This document shows positions 35,463-45,071 of a DNA stretch of 64,000 nucleotides, in pieces. Source of the DNA: Acerihabitans sp035013185 (GTDB lineage Bacteria > Pseudomonadota > Gammaproteobacteria > Enterobacterales > Enterobacteriaceae); contig NZ_JAYGJO010000001.1 of the NCBI RefSeq assembly GCF_035013185.1, forward strand, positions 356,955-420,954, given 5' to 3'. Each line of letters opens with the position of its first letter. Positions within the stretch are counted from its first letter, which is position 1. The notes under the pieces were generated by a model that was given only the letters and a program-made list of their open reading frames with translations, did no database searches and had not been told where the DNA came from. A program made the translations under genes and the position numbers.

Positions 35463-36251
35463 GTGAAAAAAATTGTTATTTATACTGCGTTATTTGGAGA
35501 TTATGATAATCTACATGAACCAAAAGATAAGTATAATAACTGTGACTTTGTATGTTTTACTGATAATCGTAGCTTGGCCTCAAAAAATTGGCGTTTTATT
35601 TATATTGATGTGGATTTTAAACAAAATAACACTCTTTTGAATCGGCATTATAAATTATTCCCTCATAAATATTTTCTTGACTATACATTCAGTATATACA
35701 TTGATTCAAATATTAAAATATTAAATAATCCATATTCACTAATTAATAAATACCTCAATGATGCCAATATAGCACTACCAAAGCATCTTGAAAGGTGTTG
35801 TTTATATCGTGAGGCTGATATATGTGTAGAATATGGAATAGCTAAAAGTAGTGATGTTGAGGTTTTAATTAACCGTTATCACAAAGAAGGTTTCCCCGAA
35901 AACTTTGGATTAGCGGAGAACAATATAATATTAAGAAGACATAATTCAGAAGAGATTTTAAGGCTAATGGAGGCTTGGTGGAAAGAGCTAAATAATGGGC
36001 CAAAAAGAGATCAACTTAGCCTCATGTACTTAATGTGGAAATATAAAATATCCTTTGAATTAATGGATGAAAATTCTAAAAATAAGAATAAATATTTCAC
36101 ATATATGCTACATAAAAAAGATCTACAAAAAAAAACAATAAAAAAGTTTGAAATTTTTATAAATGCAAATTTCAGAAAAAAATACATATATTTATCTATA
36201 AAAAAGATGTTAGATATTATTTTTTCAATTAAAAATTTCATTAAAAAGTAG
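35463..36251 (+). CDS. DUF616/TOD1-MUCI70-type glycosyltransferase-like protein
   Basis: This 262-residue soluble protein starts VIYTALFGDYDNLHEP and has FVCFTDN near 30, IYIDSNIKIL near 79 (a DxD-like acidic site) and NNIILRRHN near 152. These are features of the DUF616 / TOD1-MUCI70 family of glycosyltransferase-fold proteins found in polysaccharide clusters and plants. Specificity is unknown. AT-rich codon use contrasts with the flanking chromosome. It is 68 bp after wzc and 10 bp before wzy. Confidence 0.7.
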   Translation: MKKIVIYTALFGDYDNLHEPKDKYNNCDFVCFTDNRSLASKNWRFIYIDVDFKQNNTLLNRHYKLFPHKYFLDYTFSIYIDSNIKILNNPYSLINKYLNDANIALPKHLERCCLYREADICVEYGIAKSSDVEVLINRYHKEGFPENFGLAENNIILRRHNSEEILRLMEAWWKELNNGPKRDQLSLMYLMWKYKISFELMDENSKNKNKYFTYMLHKKDLQKKTIKKFEIFINANFRKKYIYLSIKKMLDIIFSIKNFIKK

Positions 36252-36261
36252 GAGATTTTTT

Positions 36262-37557
36262 TTGGTAAATAAAAACAGAAATCTTTTCTCTATATTATTT
36301 GTAATACTAATATATGCGAGTATATTATTACCATCCGGTTCTATCCTTGGTGTGAATGTAAAAACAATAACTGCAATATTTTTGATGGTTGCAGTATTAC
36401 TCATTTTTATCTCTAATTCTTTTTTTTCTTTCAAAGAAATATCATTGTTGCTATTGTTCATGGCATTTATGACTTTCTATTCAACACTTTCCATAATAAA
36501 TGGATATTCAATTGCATCTATTTTGTCTCAAATTAGCGCAATTTTGGCCACAATTATCCCTATGTGGATTGGAGCATTAATTATACGTAGAGGATTCTTA
36601 GGGTTATCTAAGGCTATCAATATTCTAATTACAATTGCTCTAATACATGCAACAATAAAACTTGTGTCGTTTGTGCTAATAACGGTTGGGATCATTAGCT
36701 TAGCAGATTATACAGCTATGCAATCTGAAATTTTTGGTGTCTTGCCAATATCGTTAGAGGTTGATAATTTTGTAAGGCTTAATGTACCAAGTGACTTTAT
36801 TTTTCCAGTTGTATTGATGCTTTGTTTAATATCAGAAATGGGGTATATTCGAAAGTATTTTTCAATTGCTATAATATTATTGGCCATTGTGGTTACTTAT
36901 TCCAGGTATTTATGGCTCTATGCAGTTCTAGTGTTATTAGTTTATTATTGTTCTTCTTTATTTAAAAGTTTAATGACAAATGATGCAAGAAATAGTACTG
37001 GGATAAAAGTCTCTAGTCTTTTATTTTTTATTTTTATAATAGCGTTAAGTGTAATAATAATAATTATTTTTTATATGAATAATAATACAGGTAATGACTT
37101 TATTACAAACTTTATTAAAGAACGATATACCGGTGATAATGCATCTGCAAGTGATTATACTAGAACAGTGATGTATACATGGTTATCGTCTGCTGTTCTA
37201 GACAGTCCAATAATAGGTTCTGGTTTGGGATCGTATATACTCCAATATAGACGCTTCTATGAAACACCATGGAATTATGAGTTACAATGGTTAGCTTTAA
37301 CTATGAACTTTGGCATAATTGGTATCATCTATATATTTACTCAATTAGCCATATACTATAAAAAAATAATATTTAATTTTTTTGAAGTTGAAATGATTGA
37401 TAAAACATTTGTCTGGATTATTGGCATGGTTTTATGGTTGTCCGTTGGTTTTTTTAACTGTTTTCTCATTACATCGTCAGCTGGTGTTGTTTTTTGGGGT
37501 TTCTGGTTATATCTAGAGAAGATAAAAGAATATAATCAAAAAATTAAAGGTTCATAG
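36262..37557 (+). CDS. wzy: Capsule repeat-unit polymerase Wzy
   Basis: This 431-residue inner-membrane protein has about ten to twelve hydrophobic segments and a large periplasmic loop in the C-terminal third (SPIIGSGLGSYILQYRRFYETPWNYELQWLALTMNFG) typical of O-antigen/capsule polymerases and ligases. It starts at TTG 36262 with GGAG 7 bases upstream; no ATG lies nearby. Wzy sequences vary widely, so assignment rests on topology, the GSGLG...E pattern and locus position. It joins repeat units flipped by Wzx. Confidence 0.8.
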   Translation: MVNKNRNLFSILFVILIYASILLPSGSILGVNVKTITAIFLMVAVLLIFISNSFFSFKEISLLLLFMAFMTFYSTLSIINGYSIASILSQISAILATIIPMWIGALIIRRGFLGLSKAINILITIALIHATIKLVSFVLITVGIISLADYTAMQSEIFGVLPISLEVDNFVRLNVPSDFIFPVVLMLCLISEMGYIRKYFSIAIILLAIVVTYSRYLWLYAVLVLLVYYCSSLFKSLMTNDARNSTGIKVSSLLFFIFIIALSVIIIIIFYMNNNTGNDFITNFIKERYTGDNASASDYTRTVMYTWLSSAVLDSPIIGSGLGSYILQYRRFYETPWNYELQWLALTMNFGIIGIIYIFTQLAIYYKKIIFNFFEVEMIDKTFVWIIGMVLWLSVGFFNCFLITSSAGVVFWGFWLYLEKIKEYNQKIKGS

Positions 37558-37591
37558 TTTAATTATTTACTCGTAACAATTCGGTGATCTT

Positions 37592-38515
37592 GTGGATAAA
37601 ATTAATAGAGTAATAGTTCTTCTTTCAAGTTTTAATGGTGAAAAATATATTCAAGAGCAAATTGAAAGTATTTTTCATCAAAATGCAACAAATATATTGA
37701 TTGATCTGATTGTTAGAGATGATGGTTCGTCAGATGATACAAAAAAAATAATAAGTAGTTTAAAAAAAAACAATATACAGAATGTTTTTTCAGAAAATAT
37801 TGGTGTAGTTGCTAGTTTTTTTGAGCTAATAAAAATTGCAAATGATGATGCAAATTATTATGCTTTTTCAGATCAAGATGATGTTTGGAAAGAGAATAAA
37901 ATTGAGAGAGCTGTATCATCGTTATCGATGTATGAAAAGCCATGCATGTGGTGTAGTCGTCTTGATGTTGTAGATTCTAATTTAAATCATTTGTTTTTTT
38001 CTGAAATACCCAAACGACAAATCAGCTTTAATAACGCATTGGTAGAGAACATTGTAACTGGGTGTACTATTGTACTAAATAGAGCTGCATTCCTCTTATT
38101 AAAGTATTCTTTGCCTGACCCGAAAAAAATAGTGATGCATGATTGGTGGTTTTATCTTGTAATTTCAGTCTTTGGGCAAATTATATATGATTCCGAGCCA
38201 TCTATAAATTATAGGCAACATAATGCTAATGTAGAAGGCATGAAATTTGGTTTAAGTAAAATTGCAAAAAAAATTAGTACAATATCGAAACCTAGTAAAT
38301 ATACATCAATATATACTCAACTTTCTGAATTCTTTAGGATCTATAATAATAGTTTAACAAAAAATGAAAGAGACATATTATATAATTTCATGGTATCGAT
38401 AAATGGTAAAAACATTTTTAAAGCTGTTCAAATGGTGTTCTTGGGAAAAGTATATAGGCAAACAAATATAGAAAATTTATCATTAATTTTTTCAATTTTT
38501 ACAAAGAGAATCTAA
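37592..38515 (+). CDS. GT2-family glycosyltransferase (rhamnosyltransferase-like)
   Basis: This 307-residue GT-A fold enzyme has VLLSSFNGEKYIQEQIESI near 8, the UDP/TDP-binding VRDDGSSDDT near 40 and SDQDDVWKENKI near 91 (DxD and acceptor side), with a C-terminal HDWW motif near 181. The SDQDDVW variant is usual in rhamnosyltransferases such as those of streptococcal and enteric O-antigen loci. The start is GTG at 37592. Given rmlBACD in the locus, a rhamnosyl donor is plausible but not proven. Confidence 0.8.
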   Translation: MDKINRVIVLLSSFNGEKYIQEQIESIFHQNATNILIDLIVRDDGSSDDTKKIISSLKKNNIQNVFSENIGVVASFFELIKIANDDANYYAFSDQDDVWKENKIERAVSSLSMYEKPCMWCSRLDVVDSNLNHLFFSEIPKRQISFNNALVENIVTGCTIVLNRAAFLLLKYSLPDPKKIVMHDWWFYLVISVFGQIIYDSEPSINYRQHNANVEGMKFGLSKIAKKISTISKPSKYTSIYTQLSEFFRIYNNSLTKNERDILYNFMVSINGKNIFKAVQMVFLGKVYRQTNIENLSLIFSIFTKRI

Positions 38516-38518
38516 ATA

Positions 38519-39640
38519 ATGGGAACAAAGAAAATAGATCATGTGCTAGCATTTTATTTACCTCAATTCCACCCAATTGAAGAAAATAATGAGTGGTGGG
38601 GAAAAGGATTCACCGAATGGACAAATGTTGTAAAAAGTAAAGCAAGATTTTCAGGTCATAGACAACCTCAAATACCTTCTGACTTAGGATTTTATGATCT
38701 AAGATTAGCCGCGACAAGGTCGTCGCAAGCTGAACTCGCTAGAACATATGGTATAACGGGATTTTGTTATTATCACTACTGGTTTAATGGCCATCAATTA
38801 TTGGAAAAACCATTAAATGAGGTTTTAAACATTGGTGAACCAAATTTTCCTTTTTGTATTTGCTGGGCTAATGAAAACTGGACAAGAGCGTGGGATGGGC
38901 TTGATAGAAAAGTTTTAATAAAACAAGATTATACGATAGATGATTCTGATGCTCATTTTCTTGAATTAATAAAATATTTTAAAGATCCCCGTTACATTAA
39001 AATTGATGAAAAGCCATTATTTATTATATACAGATATGATCACATTCCTAATGTAAAAGAATATTTTTTAAAATGGCGAATGTTAGCTAAAGAAAATGGG
39101 TTCCCTGACCTATATGTTTGTGCAGCTAAGAATGGCTTTATTACAGCCTCTGATGAAACAATAATAGACTTAGGCTTTGATGCAATATTGGATTTTCAAC
39201 CTAATCGTAATGATTTTCCAATATCTGTTTCATTTAAACAAAAAATCATAACACTAGCAAAAAAAACATTACCAGACTTTATTTATCAATGGTTGAAAGT
39301 AAATGGTTCGGCTATCAATCGTATTGATTATGAACAAATGGTTATGGGTATAACAAAACAAAAATGGCCTAGTGGTTATAATAAATTCCCATGTATTTTC
39401 CCAAGTTGGGATAATTCCGCAAGACGAAAAACACCGACGATAATACAAAATGATAAACCTGCCATTTATGAAGATTGGCTAATTTTTAGCATGAATTCAG
39501 CGTATGAATACAAGGAAGGACAAAGAATTATTTTCATTAATGCCTGGAATGAATGGGCTGAAGGTTGCCATCTAGAACCGGATGAAAATATGGGAAGAAC
39601 ATTTTTAGAATCCACCAAAAAAACCATCGATAAATTTTAA
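38519..39640 (+). CDS. WbsX-like / GH99-like domain glycosyl-processing protein
   Basis: This 373-residue protein has YLPQFHPIEENNEWWGKGFTEWTNV near 13, GFCYYHYWFNG near 82, CWANENWTRAWDG near 117 and the C-terminal NAWNEWAEGCHLEPD near 343. This is the WbsX family, with a GH99-like fold, common in O-antigen and capsule loci and often called glycosyltransferase. It starts 3 bp after the preceding gene ends. Reaction not established. Confidence 0.8.
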   Translation: MGTKKIDHVLAFYLPQFHPIEENNEWWGKGFTEWTNVVKSKARFSGHRQPQIPSDLGFYDLRLAATRSSQAELARTYGITGFCYYHYWFNGHQLLEKPLNEVLNIGEPNFPFCICWANENWTRAWDGLDRKVLIKQDYTIDDSDAHFLELIKYFKDPRYIKIDEKPLFIIYRYDHIPNVKEYFLKWRMLAKENGFPDLYVCAAKNGFITASDETIIDLGFDAILDFQPNRNDFPISVSFKQKIITLAKKTLPDFIYQWLKVNGSAINRIDYEQMVMGITKQKWPSGYNKFPCIFPSWDNSARRKTPTIIQNDKPAIYEDWLIFSMNSAYEYKEGQRIIFINAWNEWAEGCHLEPDENMGRTFLESTKKTIDKF

Positions 39641-39651
39641 CGAGATATAAT

Positions 39652-40581
39652 ATGAAATACGCAATTATTATTCCTGTCAGAAACGGAGGTGAAATCTGGA
39701 AGGAATGTGTTGAGGCAATAAAAACACAAAAAAAACTTACCCCATATATATATATAATCAATAGTAATTCTTCAGATGATACGATTGACATCGCATCAAA
39801 ATTAACAAAAGAAATTATTTCAATTAATGAATCCGATTTCAATCATGGTGGTACAAGAAATTTTGGTGTAACTTTAATTGAAGACTTAGTTGATATAATA
39901 ATATTCTTAACTCAAGATGCTATACTTTGTTCAAATACCAGTATTGAAGACATTATTTCTTCATTTTCTGACCCAGATGTTTTTGCTGCTTATGGACGAC
40001 AGTTACCTCATAAAGATGCTAATCCAATAGCAAGGCATGCTAGGAATTTTAGTTACGGAACCAAAAGTTTTATCAGTAGTTTGGAGCAAAAAAAAACATT
40101 GGGCCTTAAAACGGTTTTTTTATCGAATTCATTCGCGGCTTATCGGGTCTCGAAATTTAAAGAATTAAGTGGGTTTCCTGAAAATACAATCCTTTGTGAA
40201 GATATGTTTCTTGCTTCTAAGGGAGTACTTGCTGGCTATAAAATAGCGTATGTAGCGAATTCAACTGTATTTCATTCTCATAATTATTCACCAATAGACG
40301 AATTCAATCGATATTTTGATATTGGTGTTTTTCATCACAATGAGAATTGGATCCGTCAAACGTTTGGAGGTGCTGGAGGTGAAGGGAAAAAATTTATTAT
40401 TTCAGAGTTAAAATATTTATTAATTAATGCCCCCTTATGGATTCCTCGTGCAATTGTGACTAATTTATTTAAAATAATTGGTTACAAATTAGGTTGTAGC
40501 AATAATCTAATCCCTTTTTTTTTGAAAAAAAGAATAAGCATGCATAAGGCATATTGGAAAAAAAATCACACTGATTATTGA
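39652..40581 (+). CDS. GT2-family rhamnosyltransferase, RfbN-like
   Basis: This 309-residue GT-A fold enzyme has IIPVRNGGEIWKECVEAI near 5, INSNSSDDTIDIA near 36, ESDFNHGGTRNFGV near 61 and FLTQDAIL near 84. The FNHGGTRN block is a hallmark of Salmonella RfbN-type rhamnosyltransferases. It is the last gene of the forward block that began with wza; 11 bp separate it from the WbsX-like gene. Donor probably dTDP-L-rhamnose from RmlBACD. Confidence 0.85.
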   Translation: MKYAIIIPVRNGGEIWKECVEAIKTQKKLTPYIYIINSNSSDDTIDIASKLTKEIISINESDFNHGGTRNFGVTLIEDLVDIIIFLTQDAILCSNTSIEDIISSFSDPDVFAAYGRQLPHKDANPIARHARNFSYGTKSFISSLEQKKTLGLKTVFLSNSFAAYRVSKFKELSGFPENTILCEDMFLASKGVLAGYKIAYVANSTVFHSHNYSPIDEFNRYFDIGVFHHNENWIRQTFGGAGGEGKKFIISELKYLLINAPLWIPRAIVTNLFKIIGYKLGCSNNLIPFFLKKRISMHKAYWKKNHTDY

Positions 40582-41077
40582 TGAATGAAAATACCACAAT
40601 TAATGTAATTAACATATTAAATATAAAATTTTAACGCGTAATGTCTTATCTATTAATCAAAAATGGTAGAGATAATTAACTTGAATTTAATAAAAACATT
40701 ATAAATTAGCACATTATTCGAGTAAATACAGTTGGTTAAAAAATGCATTCGCTATTTAAACTAATTATTTTCAGGTATATTAAAAGTAAAGAATGCATAA
40801 TAAAATGTCTATCAATGATATATGGCATTATTTAATGCAGTAAAATTCTTATAATTACTACATAATAAATGTGAAATTTATTAAAAATAAGTACGTTATA
40901 ATTAATGTTTATTCACTTTATAGATAAATTAGTAGTTTAAGATATTTTGCAATTTTCATTTCCCTTCTATTTAATTATTAAGTTTATTTTCCACATTAGA
41001 ATAATATTTTAGTAATTATAATATCATTTCAGATTCTTTATTTTATTTTTACATTAAAAAATATCTCGTTGATTAAA
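40582..41077. other. AT-rich gene-free stretch between convergent genes
   Basis: About 500 bp of very AT-rich sequence lies between the RfbN-like gene and the convergent tailspike-like gene. I see no ORF, no transposon end and no clear terminator for the forward operon other than the hairpin at its right end. Confidence 0.6.
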
Positions 41078-41113
41078 AAGTTAAGAACAGCTTTTAAAGG
41101 TTGTTCTTAACTT
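41074..41113 (-). terminator. Terminator of the tailspike-like gene
   Basis: Arms AAGTTAAGAACA and TGTTCTTAACTT are exact complements with a 12-base loop. On the minus strand the hairpin is followed by CTTTTTAATC. It lies 14 bp after the stop codon of the gene at 41127. Confidence 0.8.
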
Positions 41114-41126
41114 AAAAAATTCTTTA

Positions 41127-43163
41127 TCAAATAATTACCCTTACGATAAAGTTAGTTTGTTGTATTAATTCTCGAAATTTTATTACAACAGAATCAATAT
41201 TTATTTGCTGTATTTGAGTGGGGACGATTTCTCCAGCAGTTGTTGTTACATTTATTTGACCAGGATCAGGTAAATAAAATAATGGCAGTGGAGAGAATTT
41301 TAATGTTAAAGATGTTGCACCAATTTCTGCTGAACCTTGTCCAGTTACAATTGCTGTTCTTGTTGTTCCAGAAGCAGAAGTCATTTTTATCAATGATTGA
41401 TTTTTAATGGAGTTTAGATAAACCTCTTCATTTTTATATCCTTTATTATCTGAAGAATGCCTGATTGATGGTTCAATAATCCAACCACCAGATACTGTTG
41501 TTATGGAATTGTCAACACGAATTGCATATCCAAGTTTTCCAATTATATTTTCAGTTTGTATATGAGTGCTAGAGATCCGTGGAGATGCAATATTCTGTGG
41601 ATAACTTTTCTTAAATACTATATCGCTTGCTCCTAGTCCGTTTTTGTTATTATTATAGAATTTCATTGTACATGAAGGTTGTATTACAGAATCAAATACA
41701 ATAACATCATGAGAGCATTTATTAGCAATTCCACCTTCAATAGCTGGTAGCAACGTTCCATCTTCAAAGAGCATTCCGACTCCAGTTATGTGTGAAGGAT
41801 TACCATCGATGTAACAATTAACAATTCGGGGCTGAAGAACTGGTCCTTTAATCCATAAGGATGCAATGTTTGAGTCTTCTGGTGTATCATAAGAAATAAA
41901 CGGTGGCAAGAAATCAGCCCCATCTATTATAGCGTTTGGACAATAAGAACCATTTAAACGTACTGCAAATCTTTTTGAGATCGGCCAAAAAAAACATTGA
42001 TTACTCTTAAATTCTGACATGTATATATCAACTGAGGCGTGCTCTACAACACAGTTATTAAAATTGCAAATTTCTCGTTGTTTTATATTTGTGTCACCAA
42101 GAATACATCCTTGACCTTGTGCTTCACGTGATTTAAAACCGCTGATTTGCAAAAAGTCGAAACTTTTTCGAGATCCCGAAGTGGTGAAGTGAGGTGATTG
42201 ATGAGATGAGGTATATTCTAGGCTCATCTGATTTAGTCCACCACCTAATCCACTAATATTAAACATCTTAATTGAACTTGAAGATTTTATGATCGTTTTT
42301 CCCATTCCCTCACCAGTGAAAGTGATGCCATCGCCTGAAACAGTTAACGTTTCATGTTTATATGTACCTGTTGGAATCTTTGCTACTTTTGCCATTGCAC
42401 TTCTATTTAGTGCATCAGATGAGTCTAGTGTCCCAGATGGATCAGCACCATAATGAATTACATTAAGTTCGTTCCTATTTATGCGGATCCACCTGCCAAT
42501 TTTATTTATACCGATTGGTTGTATAAATGTACCTCCATCATCAGGTTGGTCGCAAGATTCATCCCAAATGAAATCTCCACCACCAAATGGCCCATAATTA
42601 AGCAACTCAGCTCTTTCATAATAAGAAGATAAATGAATTCTATCATTGTTATTTGAACCGATAATCTTTCGCAGGTTCTCTATACTTTTACATACGGTAT
42701 AATAATTATTATTATTTAAAATATTCCCATTATTATCGTGAGTTTTATCGCTTACATGATAATCAACAAAAATTAATTGGCCAGATGAATTCTTAATTCC
42801 AATTGAGTAATCACCATCAATAAAAACTGGGGAAGGAACTTTGTCAATAGTGATCTGTCCGTCTTCATTTGTTTTCAATGGTTTCTTTAAGAATATTTTC
42901 TTACCACTTGGAATGATTTGATATACTTTTTTAATATTCTTATCATCTAAAGGGTTAATATTACTTTTACCAATATAAATTGTTGCTTGTGCTATTTTTT
43001 CTCCCGTTCTTGGATGAGTGATTATAAATAATGTATTTACCTTTTTTACAATAGCTAATGTTCTCTCATCTGATAAAGAGGTTAAATTTTGGCTATGGAG
43101 TCTCTCTGCAGTTAACGATGTAAATGATACCGCAGATACTTTTAAAAAATCTCTTCGATTCAT
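41127..43163 (-). CDS. Tat-signal phage tailspike-like beta-helix protein (putative polysaccharide depolymerase)
   Basis: This 678-residue protein begins MNRRDFLKVSAVSFTSL, a twin-arginine (Tat) signal with RR at residues 3-4 and FLK. Residues about 40-145 resemble the P22-type tailspike head-binding domain (TNTLFIITHPRTGEKIAQATIYIGKS...PLKTNEDGQITI...VPSPVFIDGDYSIGIKN). A tailspike-like linker (YGPFGGGDFIWDES...RWIRIN) precedes a right-handed beta-helix region (about 225-560, VIHYGADPSGTLDSSDALNRSA then repeating parallel-strand patterns). Phage tailspikes have no signal peptide, so a Tat signal fused to phage-type domains is odd. It is convergent to the operon, with its own promoter region and terminator. 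AAAGGAAA precedes the ATG at 43163. Likely a lyase or hydrolase acting on the locus polysaccharide in the periplasm; activity unproven. Confidence 0.8.
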   Translation of the reverse strand: MNRRDFLKVSAVSFTSLTAERLHSQNLTSLSDERTLAIVKKVNTLFIITHPRTGEKIAQATIYIGKSNINPLDDKNIKKVYQIIPSGKKIFLKKPLKTNEDGQITIDKVPSPVFIDGDYSIGIKNSSGQLIFVDYHVSDKTHDNNGNILNNNNYYTVCKSIENLRKIIGSNNNDRIHLSSYYERAELLNYGPFGGGDFIWDESCDQPDDGGTFIQPIGINKIGRWIRINRNELNVIHYGADPSGTLDSSDALNRSAMAKVAKIPTGTYKHETLTVSGDGITFTGEGMGKTIIKSSSSIKMFNISGLGGGLNQMSLEYTSSHQSPHFTTSGSRKSFDFLQISGFKSREAQGQGCILGDTNIKQREICNFNNCVVEHASVDIYMSEFKSNQCFFWPISKRFAVRLNGSYCPNAIIDGADFLPPFISYDTPEDSNIASLWIKGPVLQPRIVNCYIDGNPSHITGVGMLFEDGTLLPAIEGGIANKCSHDVIVFDSVIQPSCTMKFYNNNKNGLGASDIVFKKSYPQNIASPRISSTHIQTENIIGKLGYAIRVDNSITTVSGGWIIEPSIRHSSDNKGYKNEEVYLNSIKNQSLIKMTSASGTTRTAIVTGQGSAEIGATSLTLKFSPLPLFYLPDPGQINVTTTAGEIVPTQIQQINIDSVVIKFRELIQQTNFIVRVII

Positions 43164-43407
43164 AAACTTGTTTCCTTTAGGTGTGTTATAAATATTAAAT
43201 AATATATAGCACTTGTAATTTTTTGACAACTCGCAATTTTCACTACGGTTAAATATTTTAAAAATATTGTTTTAAATGGATATTTTTCGTATATGTTATG
43301 ATTTTTAAAAAATCAATGATTTATATCTATAACAAAAAGCGTGATTTGTCTGTACTTGCAAAGAAATACTAACTCAAGAAATTTTTATATTTTATAACGG
43401 AGTCATT

Positions 43408-44415
43408 ATGAATATTCTTGTTACAGGAGTGGCGGGTTTTATTGGTTTTCATGTGGCTAATAAGTTATTAAAACTTGGACATAATGTTATTGGTATTGAT
43501 AACCTTAATGACTATTATGATAAAAGACTTAAAATATCAAGATTGAAACTATTGGCATGTTATCAGTGTTTCAGTTTTAAAAAAATAGATTTAAGTGATA
43601 ATAAAGAGATTAATGAAATATTTACGAATAGTAAATTTGAAATTGTTATTCATCTTGGTGCACAAGCTGGTGTAAGATATTCATTAGATAACCCGCTAGC
43701 GTATGCTGATTCTAATTTAATAGGTCATTTGAATATACTAGAAGGTTGTAGAAACTTTAAAATAAAACATTTACTTTTTGCTTCATCAAGTTCTGTTTAT
43801 GGTCTAAATAAAAAGATTCCATTTTCGACTGATGATCCAGTTGACCATCCAATTTCATTTTATGCGGCTACTAAGAAAGCCAATGAATTGATGTCACATA
43901 CGTATTCACATCTTTATGGCATCCCAACTACTGGCCTGAGATTTTTTACTGTTTATGGGCCATGGGGAAGGCCAGATATGGCACTTTTTAAATTTACGAA
44001 ATCTATTCTGGAAGGTAAAACTATCGATATATATAATAATGGTAATCTTTCACGTGATTTTACCTATATAGATGATATTATTGAATCAATAATCCGTCTT
44101 ATTGATATTGTACCTAGGCCTGACGAACAGTGGTCTGTGGAATCTGGGTCACCTGCTACTAGCTCAGCTCCATACAAGATATTCAATGTAGGAAATGGAA
44201 GCCCAGTTAAATTACTTGATTTTGTTGAAGCGATTGAGATTGTTTTAGGCATCAAGGCAATAAAGAAATTCTTACCAATGCAACCTGGCGATGTTTTTAA
44301 TACCTGTGCTGATACTGATGATTTGTATGAAAAAATTAATTATCGGCCAAATACAACAATTCAAACTGGTGTTTTAAAATTTGTGAGCTGGTATAGAGAT
44401 TATTATAAATTATAA
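43408..44415 (+). CDS. UDP-glucuronate 4-epimerase-like NAD-dependent epimerase
   Basis: This 335-residue extended SDR epimerase has GVAGFIGFHVA at residues 7-17, IDNLNDYYDKRLKISRL near 30 (the NDYYD..LK..R signature of UDP-GlcA 4-epimerases), HLGAQAGVRYSL near 83, SSSSVYG near 124 and catalytic YAATKK near 152. It should interconvert UDP-glucuronate and UDP-galacturonate, giving GalA for the capsule; the Ugd dehydrogenase is not in this window. It diverges from the tailspike-like gene. AACGGAG precedes the ATG. Confidence 0.88.
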   Translation: MNILVTGVAGFIGFHVANKLLKLGHNVIGIDNLNDYYDKRLKISRLKLLACYQCFSFKKIDLSDNKEINEIFTNSKFEIVIHLGAQAGVRYSLDNPLAYADSNLIGHLNILEGCRNFKIKHLLFASSSSVYGLNKKIPFSTDDPVDHPISFYAATKKANELMSHTYSHLYGIPTTGLRFFTVYGPWGRPDMALFKFTKSILEGKTIDIYNNGNLSRDFTYIDDIIESIIRLIDIVPRPDEQWSVESGSPATSSAPYKIFNVGNGSPVKLLDFVEAIEIVLGIKAIKKFLPMQPGDVFNTCADTDDLYEKINYRPNTTIQTGVLKFVSWYRDYYKL

Positions 44416-44608
44416 AACACCAACTATATATTATTTGATAAAGATTAATCTTTATAGGAATACCTAACTTTGAAATTATTTCATTAGTCTTAGCTCTTTA
44501 ATTTAAATGTTAAAAAATATTTTTACTTATTTAGAAATATGTGTTTCTTCCTAATTTCAGATTAGTTGAGAAAATACTATTTTCGGTGTTTCATTCTCAA
44601 TCCAGGGG

Positions 44609-44887
44609 GTGGAGCATATTCGTGTTGCGTTTATCCAAGGCTCGCAAGATAGAGAGCAGCTCATAGCCTGGGTTCGGCAGGCGTATAATCATGGTGCATC
44701 GTTGTACCGTTCTTGCGAAGTCATCGGGATCTCTGTGCATAGTTGGTACCGATGGCAACAGGATGGCGCAGTGATTGCGGATCAACGTCCGTTGATTGAT
44801 CGTCCTGAACCTGCCAATAAACTGAGTGCAGAGGAACAACAGTCAGTATTGGCCGTCCTGGTCGCGCAAAGGATTTGTCTCGATTGA
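44609..44887 (+). pseudogene. IS3-type OrfA-like fragment (HTH), truncated
   Basis: The visible frame reads HIRVAFIQGSQDREQLIAWVRQAYNHGASLYRSCEVIGISVHSWYRWQ, a helix-turn-helix start of an IS3-group transposase. After about residue 87 (VLVAQ) the similarity stops and a short frame-shifted tail (RICLD) ends it. This is the deletion junction with the 3' remnant. Confidence 0.7.
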
Positions 44888-45071
44888 TGCTGCGCGGAAG
44901 TGGGTAAAGCTCTTTATTAATTGGTATTGCCATATCCACCGCCACAGCGGGATCCAATTCGTGACACTGGCGCAGCGGCACCAGAGCAAAAATAAAGCCT
45001 TGCGGTTAGAGCATCATCAAGTTTATCAATCCGTCCGCCCACGCTGCGTGACCGGAGCGGTGGCGTGGTGA
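44888..45071 (+). pseudogene. IS3-family transposase C-terminal remnant
   Basis: In a frame different from the OrfA fragment, the DNA encodes AARKWVKLFINWYCHIHRHSGIQFVTLAQRH and then KALRLEHHQVYQSVRP, the C-terminal part of an IS3-family DDE integrase core (WYNxxHRHSGxxxxTPAxRH pattern). The catalytic DD part is missing through internal deletion. The region 45101-45572 that follows has no gene. Confidence 0.75.

Noticed and set aside
36225..36461. Minus-strand ORF across the wzy start
   Set aside because: Low-complexity AT-rich frame antisense to a well supported membrane protein start.
43230..43407. Possible attachment site or phage junction beside the tailspike-like gene
   Set aside because: No direct repeats, integrase or other phage structural genes are nearby; the gene looks like a single domesticated gene, not part of a prophage.
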